Assembly (NCBI RefSeq): GCF_021504595.1
Contig: NZ_JACSGT010000002.1
Location: 62,001 to 126,000 of the forward strand
From: Chryseobacterium indicum
Lineage (GTDB): Bacteria; Bacteroidota; Bacteroidia; Flavobacteriales; Weeksellaceae
Length of the DNA stretch: 64,000 nt
Reading direction: 5' to 3'
The position numbers and the translations under genes were made by a program. Positions 26,870-35,342 of the stretch are shown one piece after another. The number at the start of each line of letters is the position of its first letter. Within the stretch, counting starts at the first letter, position 1. The notes under the pieces are model-generated. The model was not told the origin of the DNA and did not search any database. It saw only the letters and a list, made by a program, of their open reading frames with translations.

Positions 26870-26897
26870 AAAAAGGAAGCCTAAATGACTTCCTTCT
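26870..26897 (-). terminator. Terminator of the M36 protease gene
   Basis: Stem AAGGAAG / CTTCCTT followed by TTTTT on the minus strand, between the M36 gene and the epimerase gene. Confidence 0.7.
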
Positions 26898-26919
26898 TAA
26901 AATTATTTGATTGAATAAT

Positions 26920-29496
26920 TTATCTAACAATCAGTTTTTCTGTCTGAGTTTTTTCACCCTGTTTGATGTTTACCATATATACTCCTTTTTGTAATCCTCT
27001 GGTTGAAAATGCCTTTTTGGAGGTGTTTTCACGCGTATCGGAGAATACTAATTTCCCTGACATATCGAAAAGTTTTACCTTCACGTCTTCCTTGGATTTA
27101 TCAATATTTCCTACAAAGAATTCATCATAGGTAGGATTTGGAAAAACGACATATTTTGTTTCTGCATTTCCGGCTTCCTGTGTTGCCAGTACAATATCAC
27201 ATTCTGCAGGATAGGTAAAACTTTCTACCTGATCTGTTCCTACTGTTTTGCTTCCGGCAGAAGCTGCTGTTCCCAAGCCTCTTTTAGCAAAGGCTTTCCA
27301 GATCATACATTTGTCTGCTCCTCCTGTTTTAACCTGATCTGCCTGAAGAATGGCATCTCTTCCGTCAATAAATGTAGGACTGCAGGCCTGAAGTTTCAGC
27401 CCGTCCATTACCAATTGTAAAATTCTGGCATTTCCCGAATTCGGATTGGCTAAAACATCACTGTTATACCCATATTTCTCTACATATTTCCACGTAAGAT
27501 CCCAAAGCATGGAAGCCCATACAAATCCTATGGAGTGAGGATCTCCAGTCATAGAATTAGTATTGTTATACGTGTATCCGTTTACTGTAAAGTCCGGTGA
27601 ATATTTTGCGGGCCTGATTCCGTTTCCTGTTGTTGTCTGTTCCGCAACATAGGTCGCCATTCCTCTTGCCAGAGAAGAAGTATCTCCCGGTCTGGTTGTA
27701 AGCATCAAGGCAAAATAATCTGACCATCCTTCTCCCATCTGTTCGGTAGAGTTGGTTGAAGAAAGACAACTGTACCCCTGTCCTGTTAGCCTGTTGGAAA
27801 TTCCGTGACCGTATTCATGGGCAACAACTCCATTGTCTAAACTTGAATGTTTAAAGCCGTTAAAATCATTAATTAAAGTCGCGTTTATTGTATTTCCTCC
27901 CGAAATCTGTGCTACTAAAAATTCTCCTTCGGTTTTCCCCATGTTAATTGAAGGAATTGTAACCTGATTTCCATAGGTTCCTGCTCCCATAGTTGTTGGA
28001 GTATCTGTACTTGGTCTGTAAACAATAACGCCTACTGCACCTGCATTCTGAGCGTTTAGAACTTTAAGACTGTATTCGCAGGTAGTACTGGTTACAACGG
28101 CGATTTTTCCTGTAAGACTTCCTGCTGCAGGTTGTGTACAGGCATCCGCCGGTGAAGAAACAGCAAGATTTCCTGTTACGGACTGACCTTCGAACAGCAA
28201 AGGCCCAAAAGAGGCGGCACCGGTTAAAACTTTTGGACGGCTTGCAACGGTAGAGGGAGAATTATACTGATAACGTGAAATAGGATCTGCGCTTGTCTGT
28301 GCTCTTGACCAAAGATACATCTGCATTCTTGGCGCAAGAAGGTAAGTTGTTCCGCTGATTACCGTTTCATATCCTGAATTGAAATTGGCGTTATTCAGTC
28401 CGCTTCCGTCGAATGCTTCTGCATTTACTGCATCTCCACTAATTCCTCCGTTTCCAAAATTATTTGTTTGAAAATTTCTTGCCGACTCTGTAAACCCAAA
28501 CTTGTAAAAAACATCATGAACCTTATTGTTCATGTAAAAAAGATTGGTAATGGCTGCATCTTTGTGCGTAAACGGATTGATGTATCTTCCTTCTGCGAAT
28601 GTGAAGTCAAAATTTCTTGCAGCTCCGCCGTCCGGAGAATATCCCGGTGTATTTGCATTTGCCTGATCGGAGTAAGCATACACATTATTTCCTCTTGTAT
28701 TGGTATAACTTGCAGTGCCTGTAGAATGCCATCCTTCAGGTGACGCCGTGAGATCCCAAGGATTGTTTACAACAGAGCGGGATCCGAAACTTGGTGCTTC
28801 TATCGGTAGAGGAAAAACATTATAAGAGGCATTAGACGGAACCAATAATGAAGTCGTTTTCTGAGAATCTGAACTTTCCGTTGTAAATTTTACCGGTTCT
28901 GAATAAGAATTCTCTTCACCGCTTTCGTTATGATTAAAATTACAGCTTACCGTAAGATTGTCTTTAGTAAGTATTTCTCCTGTGGAAGCATCTGCAATTA
29001 CGTGCCATACATCTGAAGATTTCTTATCTGAAACAAAAATTTCTTTTGCCAGTACAAATACATTATTCTTTTCAAAATAAACATTGGGTAAGTATTCTAT
29101 CCTTGAAATTTCCTTCAAGTTTAAATTTTGCTTCAGCGTTTCTTCGGGAATTCTTTCCTTCGGACTTCCCTGATTTCCGATAATAATCTCTTTTTTGAAA
29201 TCATTTTTTTCAGAGATAATTTTTTCATCTTTTATCAAAACTTTGCCTAAAGCATTGTACACACGAAGACCGTCGTAAGTCTGCTGTACGTTTACAATAT
29301 TTGCACCAAGGCTTTTGGAATTGTCTTCATTAAGAATAATAAATCCGAGCTTATTATCAAAATTATTTTTCTGAGTAAGCTGCGCATTTTTTTTATAGTA
29401 ATCCCGAATCAGTGATTTAGAATTTTGCGCATTTACTGTACTGTAAGCGAACATCACCGCTACAGAGAGTGGTATATAAAATATATTTTTATTCAT
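26920..29496 (-). CDS. Secreted M36 (fungalysin) metallopeptidase with PA and T9SS domains
   Basis: 858 residues from MNKNIFYIPL, which starts the signal peptide; an in-frame ATG six codons upstream is less likely. Order: signal peptide, FTP-like propeptide (to about 220), M36 catalytic domain interrupted by a PA domain (about 425-545, GAVGVIVYRPSTDTP), zinc motif HEYGH at 560-564, third ligand in MGEGWSDYFALML, and a C-terminal type IX secretion sorting domain (YVVFPNPT...GVYMVNIKQGEKTQTEKLIVR). Exported by the Sec then the T9SS route. Broad-specificity extracellular protease. Confidence 0.93.
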   Translation of the reverse strand: MNKNIFYIPLSVAVMFAYSTVNAQNSKSLIRDYYKKNAQLTQKNNFDNKLGFIILNEDNSKSLGANIVNVQQTYDGLRVYNALGKVLIKDEKIISEKNDFKKEIIIGNQGSPKERIPEETLKQNLNLKEISRIEYLPNVYFEKNNVFVLAKEIFVSDKKSSDVWHVIADASTGEILTKDNLTVSCNFNHNESGEENSYSEPVKFTTESSDSQKTTSLLVPSNASYNVFPLPIEAPSFGSRSVVNNPWDLTASPEGWHSTGTASYTNTRGNNVYAYSDQANANTPGYSPDGGAARNFDFTFAEGRYINPFTHKDAAITNLFYMNNKVHDVFYKFGFTESARNFQTNNFGNGGISGDAVNAEAFDGSGLNNANFNSGYETVISGTTYLLAPRMQMYLWSRAQTSADPISRYQYNSPSTVASRPKVLTGAASFGPLLFEGQSVTGNLAVSSPADACTQPAAGSLTGKIAVVTSTTCEYSLKVLNAQNAGAVGVIVYRPSTDTPTTMGAGTYGNQVTIPSINMGKTEGEFLVAQISGGNTINATLINDFNGFKHSSLDNGVVAHEYGHGISNRLTGQGYSCLSSTNSTEQMGEGWSDYFALMLTTRPGDTSSLARGMATYVAEQTTTGNGIRPAKYSPDFTVNGYTYNNTNSMTGDPHSIGFVWASMLWDLTWKYVEKYGYNSDVLANPNSGNARILQLVMDGLKLQACSPTFIDGRDAILQADQVKTGGADKCMIWKAFAKRGLGTAASAGSKTVGTDQVESFTYPAECDIVLATQEAGNAETKYVVFPNPTYDEFFVGNIDKSKEDVKVKLFDMSGKLVFSDTRENTSKKAFSTRGLQKGVYMVNIKQGEKTQTEKLIVR

Positions 29497-29511
29497 GTGG
29501 CTGATTTTAAG

Positions 29512-29544
29512 CAAATCTAAGATTTTTTATGAATGGCTGTCAAA
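29512..29544 (-). promoter_or_regulatory. Promoter of the M36 protease gene
   Basis: On the minus strand: TTTG (29544-29541), 21-base spacer, TAGATTTG (29519-29512), 16 bases before the start codon. The protease is therefore transcribed separately from the upstream RNA-repair block. Confidence 0.5.
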
Positions 29545-29558
29545 AAAATATATTATGT

Positions 29559-29585
29559 TAAAAGGAGACTTATTTCGTCTCCTTC
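29559..29585 (-). terminator. Terminator of the RtcB-PrfH gene block
   Basis: AAGGAGAC / GTCTCCTT with TTTT after it. The left arm is within the last codons of the TPR gene, whose stop lies in the loop. Confidence 0.75.
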
Positions 29586-30085
29586 TCTTTTTTAGTTTTC
29601 TTTTTTTTCGGCATTTTTGATTTGACGAATTTCTTGCGGTCTTTCACCACATTCAGGCTATATTCTGTAAAACAATATTTTGCAGATTCATCTAAAAATT
29701 TCAAAGCATTGGCAAAACTTCCTCTTTTTTCGGAAAGTAAAGCTCTGTAAAACCATAAGGTTGCTTTGTCAATTCCTTTGACTTTCAATGAATAGTTAAT
29801 TAATTTTTCTGCTTCGTGATAATCTTCGTTATCCAGAAGACATTTAATATAATATTGCGGTGTATTAAGATTCGTCACGTCACAATGCATAGCTTCTTCA
29901 AAGTACAGCTTTGCCTTTTCATAATCGGATAACATTTCGCTGTATATTCTTCCCATGAGACACAGACTGTCTGCATCTTCAGGATCGTAAGACAACGCAT
30001 AGTTTAATGCTTCCAGACACTCCGGCAAACTGTACGGATAGTTGTCTAAAGCCTCAAAATAGTATTTATTTTTAGTTAAGGTCAT
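29570..30085 (-). CDS. TPR-like protein with Lys-rich tail, RtcB-PrfH cassette
   Basis: 171 residues. Helical repeats with the TPR pattern (SLCLMGRIYSEMLSDYEKAKLYFEEAM; WFYRALLSEKRGSFANALKFLDESA) suggest a protein-protein scaffold. The last 20 residues are almost all Lys/Glu (MPKKKKTKKEKETK), possibly binding RNA or ribosomes. It overlaps prfH by 14 bases and is the final gene of the block, ending in a terminator hairpin. No assigned function; co-expression with a ribosome-rescue factor is the only clue. Confidence 0.7.
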   Translation of the reverse strand: MTLTKNKYYFEALDNYPYSLPECLEALNYALSYDPEDADSLCLMGRIYSEMLSDYEKAKLYFEEAMHCDVTNLNTPQYYIKCLLDNEDYHEAEKLINYSLKVKGIDKATLWFYRALLSEKRGSFANALKFLDESAKYCFTEYSLNVVKDRKKFVKSKMPKKKKTKKEKETK

Positions 30086-30770
30086 TTTTGTAGTTTTTTA
30101 ATTCGTTTTTCAGTTGACTTCTCTGTTTTTTGAATGATTTGTCTTCATAATTCTTTTTGAAGTCGGTTCCGGAAAAAGTTCGGATCGGGTTTCCACGCTG
30201 AACATTCAGATGATTGTTCCACGTTTCCTGCATTCTCCTTTGAAGCTGAATAATGTTCTGTTCCAGCACTTTAGCTTTAAGTCTTTCAATCGAAAGTTTT
30301 TTATTTTCCAACTGCGAACGCGAATCCTGAACGAAAACACTTTGTCCTGTCGGAATGTGCGTTGCCCGAACTGCGGTATTCACCTTGTTTACATTTTGTC
30401 CGCCGCTTCCCTGACTTCTGGTTGTCTGAAACTGAATATCTTTTTCGTTAAAGTTGATTTTCTCCAATCCTTCCAGTTCAAAAACGCCGATAAACCAATT
30501 GCTTCTTTTATGGAGTTTCCGGAATGTACTTTTCCCGATCCAGCAAATGCTTCCTAACCAGCTATCTAAAAATTCATTAAGATTTCTTGATCGTAAAAGC
30601 AAGGTCACCGATTTTAACGTGAGGTTTTCATCGCCATTTTCACGGTGAATGATTTCGTAATCTATATTGTTATCTTTTACCTCTTGAAGAAAATGTTTCA
30701 GAACTTTTGCAACCACCCATTGGCATTCTAAAGGTCCTCTTCCTGAGGTTATTTGTATGAGTTTTTCCAT
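30072..30770 (-). CDS. prfH: Peptide chain release factor H
   Basis: 232 residues. Class-I release-factor homologue: catalytic GGQ at 123-125 in [16 protein letters not shown] and the following RF-1 domain (PTGQSVFVQDSRSQLENKK). It lacks the codon-recognition domain with PxT/SPF, so it is not RF1 or RF2; the true prfA is at 43.0 kb. The N-terminus (LIQITSGRGPLECQWVVAKV) is the typical PrfH start. Known PrfH proteins release peptide from ribosomes with a damaged decoding centre and work with RtcB2. It overlaps the upstream gene by 22 bases and the TPR gene by 14. Confidence 0.93.
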   Translation of the reverse strand: MEKLIQITSGRGPLECQWVVAKVLKHFLQEVKDNNIDYEIIHRENGDENLTLKSVTLLLRSRNLNEFLDSWLGSICWIGKSTFRKLHKRSNWFIGVFELEGLEKINFNEKDIQFQTTRSQGSGGQNVNKVNTAVRATHIPTGQSVFVQDSRSQLENKKLSIERLKAKVLEQNIIQLQRRMQETWNNHLNVQRGNPIRTFSGTDFKKNYEDKSFKKQRSQLKNELKNYKNDLN

Positions 30771-31336
30771 TTTTGTAAAATTTTTAAAATTGCCTCTCTG
30801 TTTTTGGCTTCTTTAATAAATGTCGGTAATCTTTCTACCATTCGCATTCTGTACGGCAGTCTCGTTCTTAAATCTGATGAAACATAATTTTCCATTTCCA
30901 ATACATGCTCTCTGTTTCTCGCCCAAAATAATTTCCCTTTAAAATCTGCCTGAAAATAATACGGACAACCGAAAACAGGATCGTGAATTAAACCTTCTTC
31001 TTTGGGAAAAGAATTCAGATAATTTTCAATTTTTGGCTGAATCTGAAACCGAGAATCACATGCATCGCATTTTACATTATTGATTTTAGGTTTCTCTTTT
31101 AAGTTGCCTTGCTCATAACGAATGGGATGTGCACAAATCGGGCAGTAAAAGTTGACAAAAGCTTTGTAAACCACAAGATCTGATGCATTCTTCAGTAAAT
31201 CGCAATGCCTGCATTTCAGAGTTGCCTGTTTATAATTGTGTTCATTTTCCACAACAGCATCTTCACCGCAATCCGGACAGACTACGAGAAGGTTTTCGTA
31301 ATATCTGAAATGTTCCTGTTTGTATATTTTTTTCAT
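30749..31336 (-). CDS. Zinc-ribbon protein of the RtcB-PrfH cassette
   Basis: 195 residues. Three or more CxxC knuckles: CPDCGED (about 20), CRHCDLL (about 42), CPICAHP (about 65) and CDACDSRF (about 90), spaced as in rubredoxin-like or zinc-ribbon folds. The C-terminal half contains FGCPYYFQADFKGKLFWARNREHV and a basic, Arg-rich stretch. Not a named family to me. Translationally coupled to prfH (22-base overlap), so it is probably needed with it; RNA or ribosome binding is a reasonable guess for such zinc ribbons. Confidence 0.7.
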   Translation of the reverse strand: MKKIYKQEHFRYYENLLVVCPDCGEDAVVENEHNYKQATLKCRHCDLLKNASDLVVYKAFVNFYCPICAHPIRYEQGNLKEKPKINNVKCDACDSRFQIQPKIENYLNSFPKEEGLIHDPVFGCPYYFQADFKGKLFWARNREHVLEMENYVSSDLRTRLPYRMRMVERLPTFIKEAKNREAILKILQKWKNSYK

Positions 31337-31342
31337 TTCAAT

Positions 31343-31888
31343 CTATTTCGGCATTTCATTTAATTTCGGATGACCAACAGGATCAATCTTTTTCTCCAGT
31401 AAATCTTTTGCAGCTATAACCGCCCAACATTTATCGCTGGAATGAATGTTTCTGTAGAACGTGAGCAAAACTTCAGGCTTTACAACGGTAAATCCATTGG
31501 CTTCAACAGTTTCAAGATCATTTCTTTCAAAGAAATCGATTGTGATCCTGTGGAATTTTCCGTTTTCCAGCTCAGCTGTTTTCTCATATCTTCGGAAGTT
31601 TTCTTCGCTCTGAAGATGATCGTATCTTGTCCAGACCTTTTGGAAACCTTCCTGCTGTAGGATGATGACAACTTCTGCGACGTTTTCTTTTTTCACAAAA
31701 ACATCAATATCCTTATGGTCGTGCGCGTGTTTGTATTCCGTATGTCCGGGTTCAGACATAAAATGCCACGCCCAGCCTCCTGAAATAATAATTTTATCTT
31801 TTAATTTTTCTAAAATTTCGAGTCCGCTTTGAATCCTGAATTCCGGCCAGACTTCACCGTATCTTTTTATATTATGAGGTGCTCCCAT
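31343..31888 (-). CDS. Nucleotidyltransferase-like protein of the RtcB-PrfH cassette
   Basis: 181 residues. It shows the nucleotidyltransferase-fold hallmark: GG in IIISGGWAWHFM followed by a DxD in HKDIDVFVKKEN, then a strand/helix pattern with VEANGFTVVKPEVLLTFYRN. A third acidic residue may lie in ITIDFFERND. It could transfer an NMP to RNA or protein, as CCA-adding or MNT enzymes do. It is 84 bases after rtcB and 6 bases before the zinc-ribbon gene. The fold call is by motif only. Confidence 0.65.
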   Translation of the reverse strand: MGAPHNIKRYGEVWPEFRIQSGLEILEKLKDKIIISGGWAWHFMSEPGHTEYKHAHDHKDIDVFVKKENVAEVVIILQQEGFQKVWTRYDHLQSEENFRRYEKTAELENGKFHRITIDFFERNDLETVEANGFTVVKPEVLLTFYRNIHSSDKCWAVIAAKDLLEKKIDPVGHPKLNEMPK

Positions 31889-31972
31889 TTCTTTTGTTTT
31901 TTGTTGATTGTTACAGGATGATAGTTGCTGGTTAAAAATCTATCAACCAACAACTAAAATCCATAAATTATT

Positions 31973-33364
31973 TTACCTGTCCATCCTTACAATTCTCGGT
32001 TGGAAAGTTCCCAGAATATCCACCAGTTCGCTTTGCGCATTCATTACTTCGTTGATGTCTTTGTACGCCATTGGTGCTTCTTCTGCATTTCCGCCCATTA
32101 AAGTGACATTCTTTAATTTTAATTCTTTTTTAATGTCATTTTGAGTAAAAAGACTTCTGCACTCTCCTCTTGAATGTGCTCTTCCGGCTCCGTGAGAAGC
32201 GGAATTCAGAGAATCGGGATTTCCTTTTCCGCGAACGATGAATCCTTTCGCCGTCATGGAACCGGGAATCATTCCCAATTCGTTTTCATTTGCCGGAGTT
32301 GCCCCTTTCCGGTGAACGATTACTTCTTTTCCGTTGTGGATTTCTTTCCAAGCAAAATTGTGATGGTTTTCGATCTTTGCTTTTACTCTTCCTCCTACTG
32401 CTTTTACCAGTCTTCTGTGAATATCGTCATGACAGGCAGAAGCGTAATCTCCCGCCAGATTCATTGCGGTCCAATATTCTAATCCGAGATGAGTATTAAG
32501 ATCCAGCCATGCAAATTGTTGTGCTTCTTTTGGTAAAGGGCACTGTTCTGCCGCAACTCTGGAATAATACTGAGCGATTTCTGCTCCCAATCCACGCGAT
32601 CCGCTGTGCGAAAGAATTCCAAGATATTTTCCTTTCGGAAGCCCGATCTGTTCGTCTTCTTCCGTAATTTCCACTTCTCCGAATTCTACAAAGTGATTTC
32701 CACCGCCGGAAGTTCCCATCTGTCTGACGGCTTTTCCTTTTAATCTTCTCAAAACCGGAATTAGATCAAACGTATCTCTGTCGAAAATTTCATGGTCGAC
32801 ATGAGATTTGTGGGTTTCGTACATTCCGAATTTGGTATGTTCAGCAAGTGCTTTTTCGTATTTATCTCTTGCTCCTTCAAGATATGAAATGGGCGTATCC
32901 AAAATACTGAGACTCATTCTGCATCCAATATCCATCCCGACTCCGTAAGGAATTACGGCATTTTCTACCGCAAGAACACCTCCGATCGGAAGTCCGTATC
33001 CGCTGTGTGCATCAGGCATCAAAGCTCCCCGTATTGAAACGGGCAGTTTCAAAGCGGTATACAATTGATTTTTTGCTTCATCTGAAATATTGTTTCCGAA
33101 AATGTTGAATGCTGCTCGATGTGTATTGAGCATCCTCTTTTCAGTTTTTTTAGATGAAAGCAAAGCTTCCGCTATCTGTCCGAAGGTTAAATCTTTTTCA
33201 AAATTTTCCGGATTCACCAGAATATCTTTTAAAATAGATTTGACGTGATGGATGTTTTTAGTGGCAAAGTTCCTTTTCATCACTTCCAGCGCAATGTTGA
33301 CACTCTGGTTGTTTGGATAGCCTAATTTTAATATATCTTTTCCTTTAAGTTTTAAATTTCCCAT
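31973..33364 (-). CDS. rtcB: RNA-splicing ligase RtcB (probably RtcB2 type)
   Basis: Joins RNA 2',3'-cyclic phosphate or 3'-phosphate to 5'-OH ends using GTP and Mn2+. 463 residues from MGNLKLKGKDILKLGYP, the conserved RtcB start; a longer frame begins 11 codons upstream and would overlap the previous gene. Metal ligands are in GMDIGCRMSL, GTSGGGNHFVEFG and LSHSGSRGLG; the guanylylated His391 is in SASHGAGRAHSRGEC. All catalytic groups are present. Sharing an operon with prfH marks it as the repair-type RtcB2 rather than an isolated RtcB. Confidence 0.95.
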   Translation of the reverse strand: MGNLKLKGKDILKLGYPNNQSVNIALEVMKRNFATKNIHHVKSILKDILVNPENFEKDLTFGQIAEALLSSKKTEKRMLNTHRAAFNIFGNNISDEAKNQLYTALKLPVSIRGALMPDAHSGYGLPIGGVLAVENAVIPYGVGMDIGCRMSLSILDTPISYLEGARDKYEKALAEHTKFGMYETHKSHVDHEIFDRDTFDLIPVLRRLKGKAVRQMGTSGGGNHFVEFGEVEITEEDEQIGLPKGKYLGILSHSGSRGLGAEIAQYYSRVAAEQCPLPKEAQQFAWLDLNTHLGLEYWTAMNLAGDYASACHDDIHRRLVKAVGGRVKAKIENHHNFAWKEIHNGKEVIVHRKGATPANENELGMIPGSMTAKGFIVRGKGNPDSLNSASHGAGRAHSRGECRSLFTQNDIKKELKLKNVTLMGGNAEEAPMAYKDINEVMNAQSELVDILGTFQPRIVRMDR

Positions 33365-33374
33365 TGTTTTTGTT

Positions 33375-33863
33375 TTAATTGTCTTCCCAAATGACAAGGC
33401 ATTTCTTATCCTGCCAGAATTTTTCTAAGGTCATATTGGGATTTCCTGTTACTTTAATGGTAAGAGGACTAAGCCTTACACTGAGTTTATGAGATCTGCT
33501 TCCATACGTTCCTATGTCTACCATCTCATTACCCAAGAGTGTAAGATTTTTATTTTTTAAATATTTATAAATAGCAGGAACCTGTAAATCTGTTCCTCCT
33601 GTTATTTCCGCATGTGGATTCCGTAAGGCTTTGGCTGTATGGATAAGCTCTGATAAATCTTGTGGATGATTTTCGAAATGTTCTTCATAGCTTTTGTAAT
33701 AGATGATTTCCAAAGCATCTTCCTGCGCTACAAATTCATTGTTTATAAAATATCCGATCTGCCAGTTTTCACCATATTTACGGTTCCATTCCTGCTGCCG
33801 TTTCAGCTGTTGTTTTGTATTTCCGGCTTTTCCTATTTTTCTTTCTGCAACTTTCCAGGTCAT
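33375..33863 (-). CDS. Unknown protein of the RtcB-PrfH cassette (162 aa)
   Basis: Not recognised. 162 residues, starting with a basic helix-rich segment (KVAERKIGKAGNTKQQLKRQQEWNRKYG), then an acidic middle (about residues 50-75), then ITGGTDLQVPAIYKYLKNKN and a strand-rich end with SHKLSVRLSPLTIKVTGNPN. It ends 10 bases before the rtcB start, so it is co-expressed. The basic N-terminus is compatible with RNA contact. No catalytic motif is evident. Confidence 0.65.
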   Translation of the reverse strand: MTWKVAERKIGKAGNTKQQLKRQQEWNRKYGENWQIGYFINNEFVAQEDALEIIYYKSYEEHFENHPQDLSELIHTAKALRNPHAEITGGTDLQVPAIYKYLKNKNLTLLGNEMVDIGTYGSRSHKLSVRLSPLTIKVTGNPNMTLEKFWQDKKCLVIWEDN

Positions 33864-33899
33864 GCTTACTTTTTGTTGTTTAATGATTGATCTGAAAAA

Positions 33900-34637
33900 T
33901 TAAAATTCTCCGTCTGTAAATATTTCTGCAAGCTCTTCTGCGGAGATCCTATAATTAAAATATTTTCTCACGTTAGTTTTCCTTTTGTATTTATCCCTCC
34001 ATTTATTGGGTTTCCCATAAATGGTTTTTTGAATAATTCCTATTACTTTCTGCTGATTTAAATAGGAGTCTAACGCATTATATTCTCTTTCTAAATCCAA
34101 ATCTAAAGGTTTATAGTGCGTAATCATATTCGGTCTTACTCTCAGTACAAATCTCCACGGCTCGATGAATTCATAATATTCTTTAATCAGTTTTTTGTTA
34201 TGAGCGTAATATTCTCTTTTTACAAAATACTGCCTTTCGCGTTCCGTTAAACCAAACTTCGGATTATCCCATTCCCAGGGCAGAACATTTGCTGTTTTTT
34301 GTTCTTTTTCCACATATATTCTCCGTCCGGATTTTCTTTTCTTTTTTAGAAATTTTCGGGTGTCGGAGTACATTTCCGTATTGATTTTCTTTAAAAGATT
34401 TTCGAAGAAATCGCCGTCTTTGGAACGTTTTACATCATCTCTCACAACAAAAAATCTTACAAATCCTTTCTGATAAGGTTTTTCCAGCGGAATGAGCGGA
34501 ATATTCCTTCTTAATTTCCAGACTTCTCTATGACGTTTATATTTTTTCCTGATCTGTTTTTCTACATCTTTTTTTATAATTCTTTTTCTGCTCCTAAGAG
34601 TTTTTATCCGGGAATACAGAAGGTTATCTTTTTCCAT
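33900..34637 (-). CDS. Highly basic unknown protein, first gene of the RtcB-PrfH cassette
   Basis: Not recognised. 245 residues, extremely rich in Lys and Arg, especially at 9-45 (RIKTLRSRKRIIKKDVEKQ...) and 95-108 (KFLKKKRKSGRRIY), in the manner of ribosomal or rRNA-binding proteins. Aromatic-rich segments (REREYFVKREYYAHNKKLIKEYYEF-like) follow in the second half. No signal peptide or membrane segment. It is 36 bases upstream of the next gene, and being first it may set the operon's purpose: binding damaged rRNA or ribosomes is the obvious hypothesis. Confidence 0.65.
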   Translation of the reverse strand: MEKDNLLYSRIKTLRSRKRIIKKDVEKQIRKKYKRHREVWKLRRNIPLIPLEKPYQKGFVRFFVVRDDVKRSKDGDFFENLLKKINTEMYSDTRKFLKKKRKSGRRIYVEKEQKTANVLPWEWDNPKFGLTERERQYFVKREYYAHNKKLIKEYYEFIEPWRFVLRVRPNMITHYKPLDLDLEREYNALDSYLNQQKVIGIIQKTIYGKPNKWRDKYKRKTNVRKYFNYRISAEELAEIFTDGEF

Positions 34638-34725
34638 TAATTTAGAGTTAGAAATGAGGTTCAGAAATCTTATTTTCCAAACTTCATATTACATCTTGCC
34701 GACCAAAATATTGGCTGGCTTATCT

Positions 34726-34758
34726 AAACCTCATAGGTTTTAAAAACCTATGAGGTTT
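34726..34758. repeat. Perfect palindrome AAACCTCATAGGTTT / AAACCTATGAGGTTT
   Basis: A 15-bp perfect stem with a 3-base loop. Palindromes of the form AAACCT-ATAGGTTT are common dispersed repeats in Flavobacteriales intergenic DNA, and it could end transcription entering from either side. Confidence 0.7.
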
Positions 34759-34777
34759 CTTCAATGGCATCTCTTTC

Positions 34778-34870
34778 TAGCCCAGATTGCAGCGGCATCC
34801 TTTTTTGTGGCGACCGGAGCGAAGCGCAGGTCGTAACAAAAAAGATACAGCGGAAAGCTGGAAATAGCTT
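34778..34870. repeat. Structured dispersed repeat, copy 2
   Basis: Starts TAGCCCAGATTGCAGCGGCA; an inner double stem pairs GCGACC with GGTCGT inside CTTTTTTGT / ACAAAAAAG; ends GCGGAAAGCTGGAAATAGCTT. Homologue of 24798-24881 with a different apical loop. Confidence 0.65.
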
Positions 34871-34962
34871 CAGATAAAAATCATCTGCTAATTCGAAAGA
34901 AATCCTAAATACTAAAAAGATTTTCGGGAAAACTGTTTTTGAGTTTGAAATATTGCGCAATA

Positions 34963-34995
34963 AAAAACCCGAAATCTCTACGACTTCGGGTTTTG
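34963..34995 (-). terminator. Terminator of the short 35-kb transcription unit
   Basis: AAAACCCGAA / TTCGGGTTTT with T run on the minus strand, 22 bases after the stop of the 25-codon ORF. Confidence 0.8.
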
Positions 34996-35016
34996 ATATT
35001 TCATTGTACTGTTATT

Positions 35017-35094
35017 CTAAGAGTGTACCAAACCACGAAGCCTCGCCTTTGCAAAAGGCAATCCTACTGTTGAAAGCTGATTGGATATGAACAT
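35017..35094 (-). CDS. Possible 25-aa microprotein or structured sRNA
   Basis: An ATG-to-TAG frame of 25 codons (starts MFISNQLSTVGLPFAKAR) with an unusually GC-rich sequence for this region. It has its own promoter (35136-35165) and a strong terminator (34963-34995), giving a transcript of about 165 bases. The same RNA can fold: ACGAAGC with GCTTCGT as a closing stem, CAATC/GATTG, and GCCTTT-TGC-AAAGGC as an apical hairpin. So it may be a noncoding RNA, a microprotein mRNA, or both. No match recalled. Confidence 0.4.
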   Translation of the reverse strand: MFISNQLSTVGLPFAKARLRGLVHS

Positions 35095-35135
35095 TGCTTC
35101 GTTGTTTTTAAATGATTAAACTTTATTTTACGCTG

Positions 35136-35165
35136 CAAATATATACATTTTTCTGAATATCAAAA
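35136..35165 (-). promoter_or_regulatory. Promoter of the short 35-kb transcription unit
   Basis: Minus strand TTTTG (35165-35161), 17-base spacer, TATATTTG (35143-35136): a complete Bacteroidetes-type promoter. Confidence 0.6.
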
Positions 35166-35342
35166 TTATTTTTCGGTTTTTTTATCGAATCTGTAATGTT
35201 TTTTTCATGGAGACTGCTCTTTTCAACAATCTCTCTTTTTGACTTGAGAGCTAAAATGAAAAAAAATTAAATTTATTTTACTAAAATAAATAAAAAGGTA
35301 CAATATTTGTCTATGTGTTTTTACATCTTAACAAATAATATT

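Larger units (their letters stand above)
34638..35342. other. 705-bp intergenic region
   Basis: Contains the perfect 15-bp palindrome at 34726-34758, the structured repeat copy 2 at 34778-34870, a terminator at 34963-34995, the short minus-strand transcription unit at 35017-35165, and AT-rich leader DNA of the fasciclin gene. Confidence 0.6.

Noticed and set aside
30072..30770. Release factor 2 or ArfB
   Set aside because: No codon-recognition motif and gene context/N-terminus fit PrfH.
34778..34870. tRNA- or rRNA-like fold
   Set aside because: Stems do not give an acceptor/anticodon arrangement, and it matches the other dispersed copy instead.
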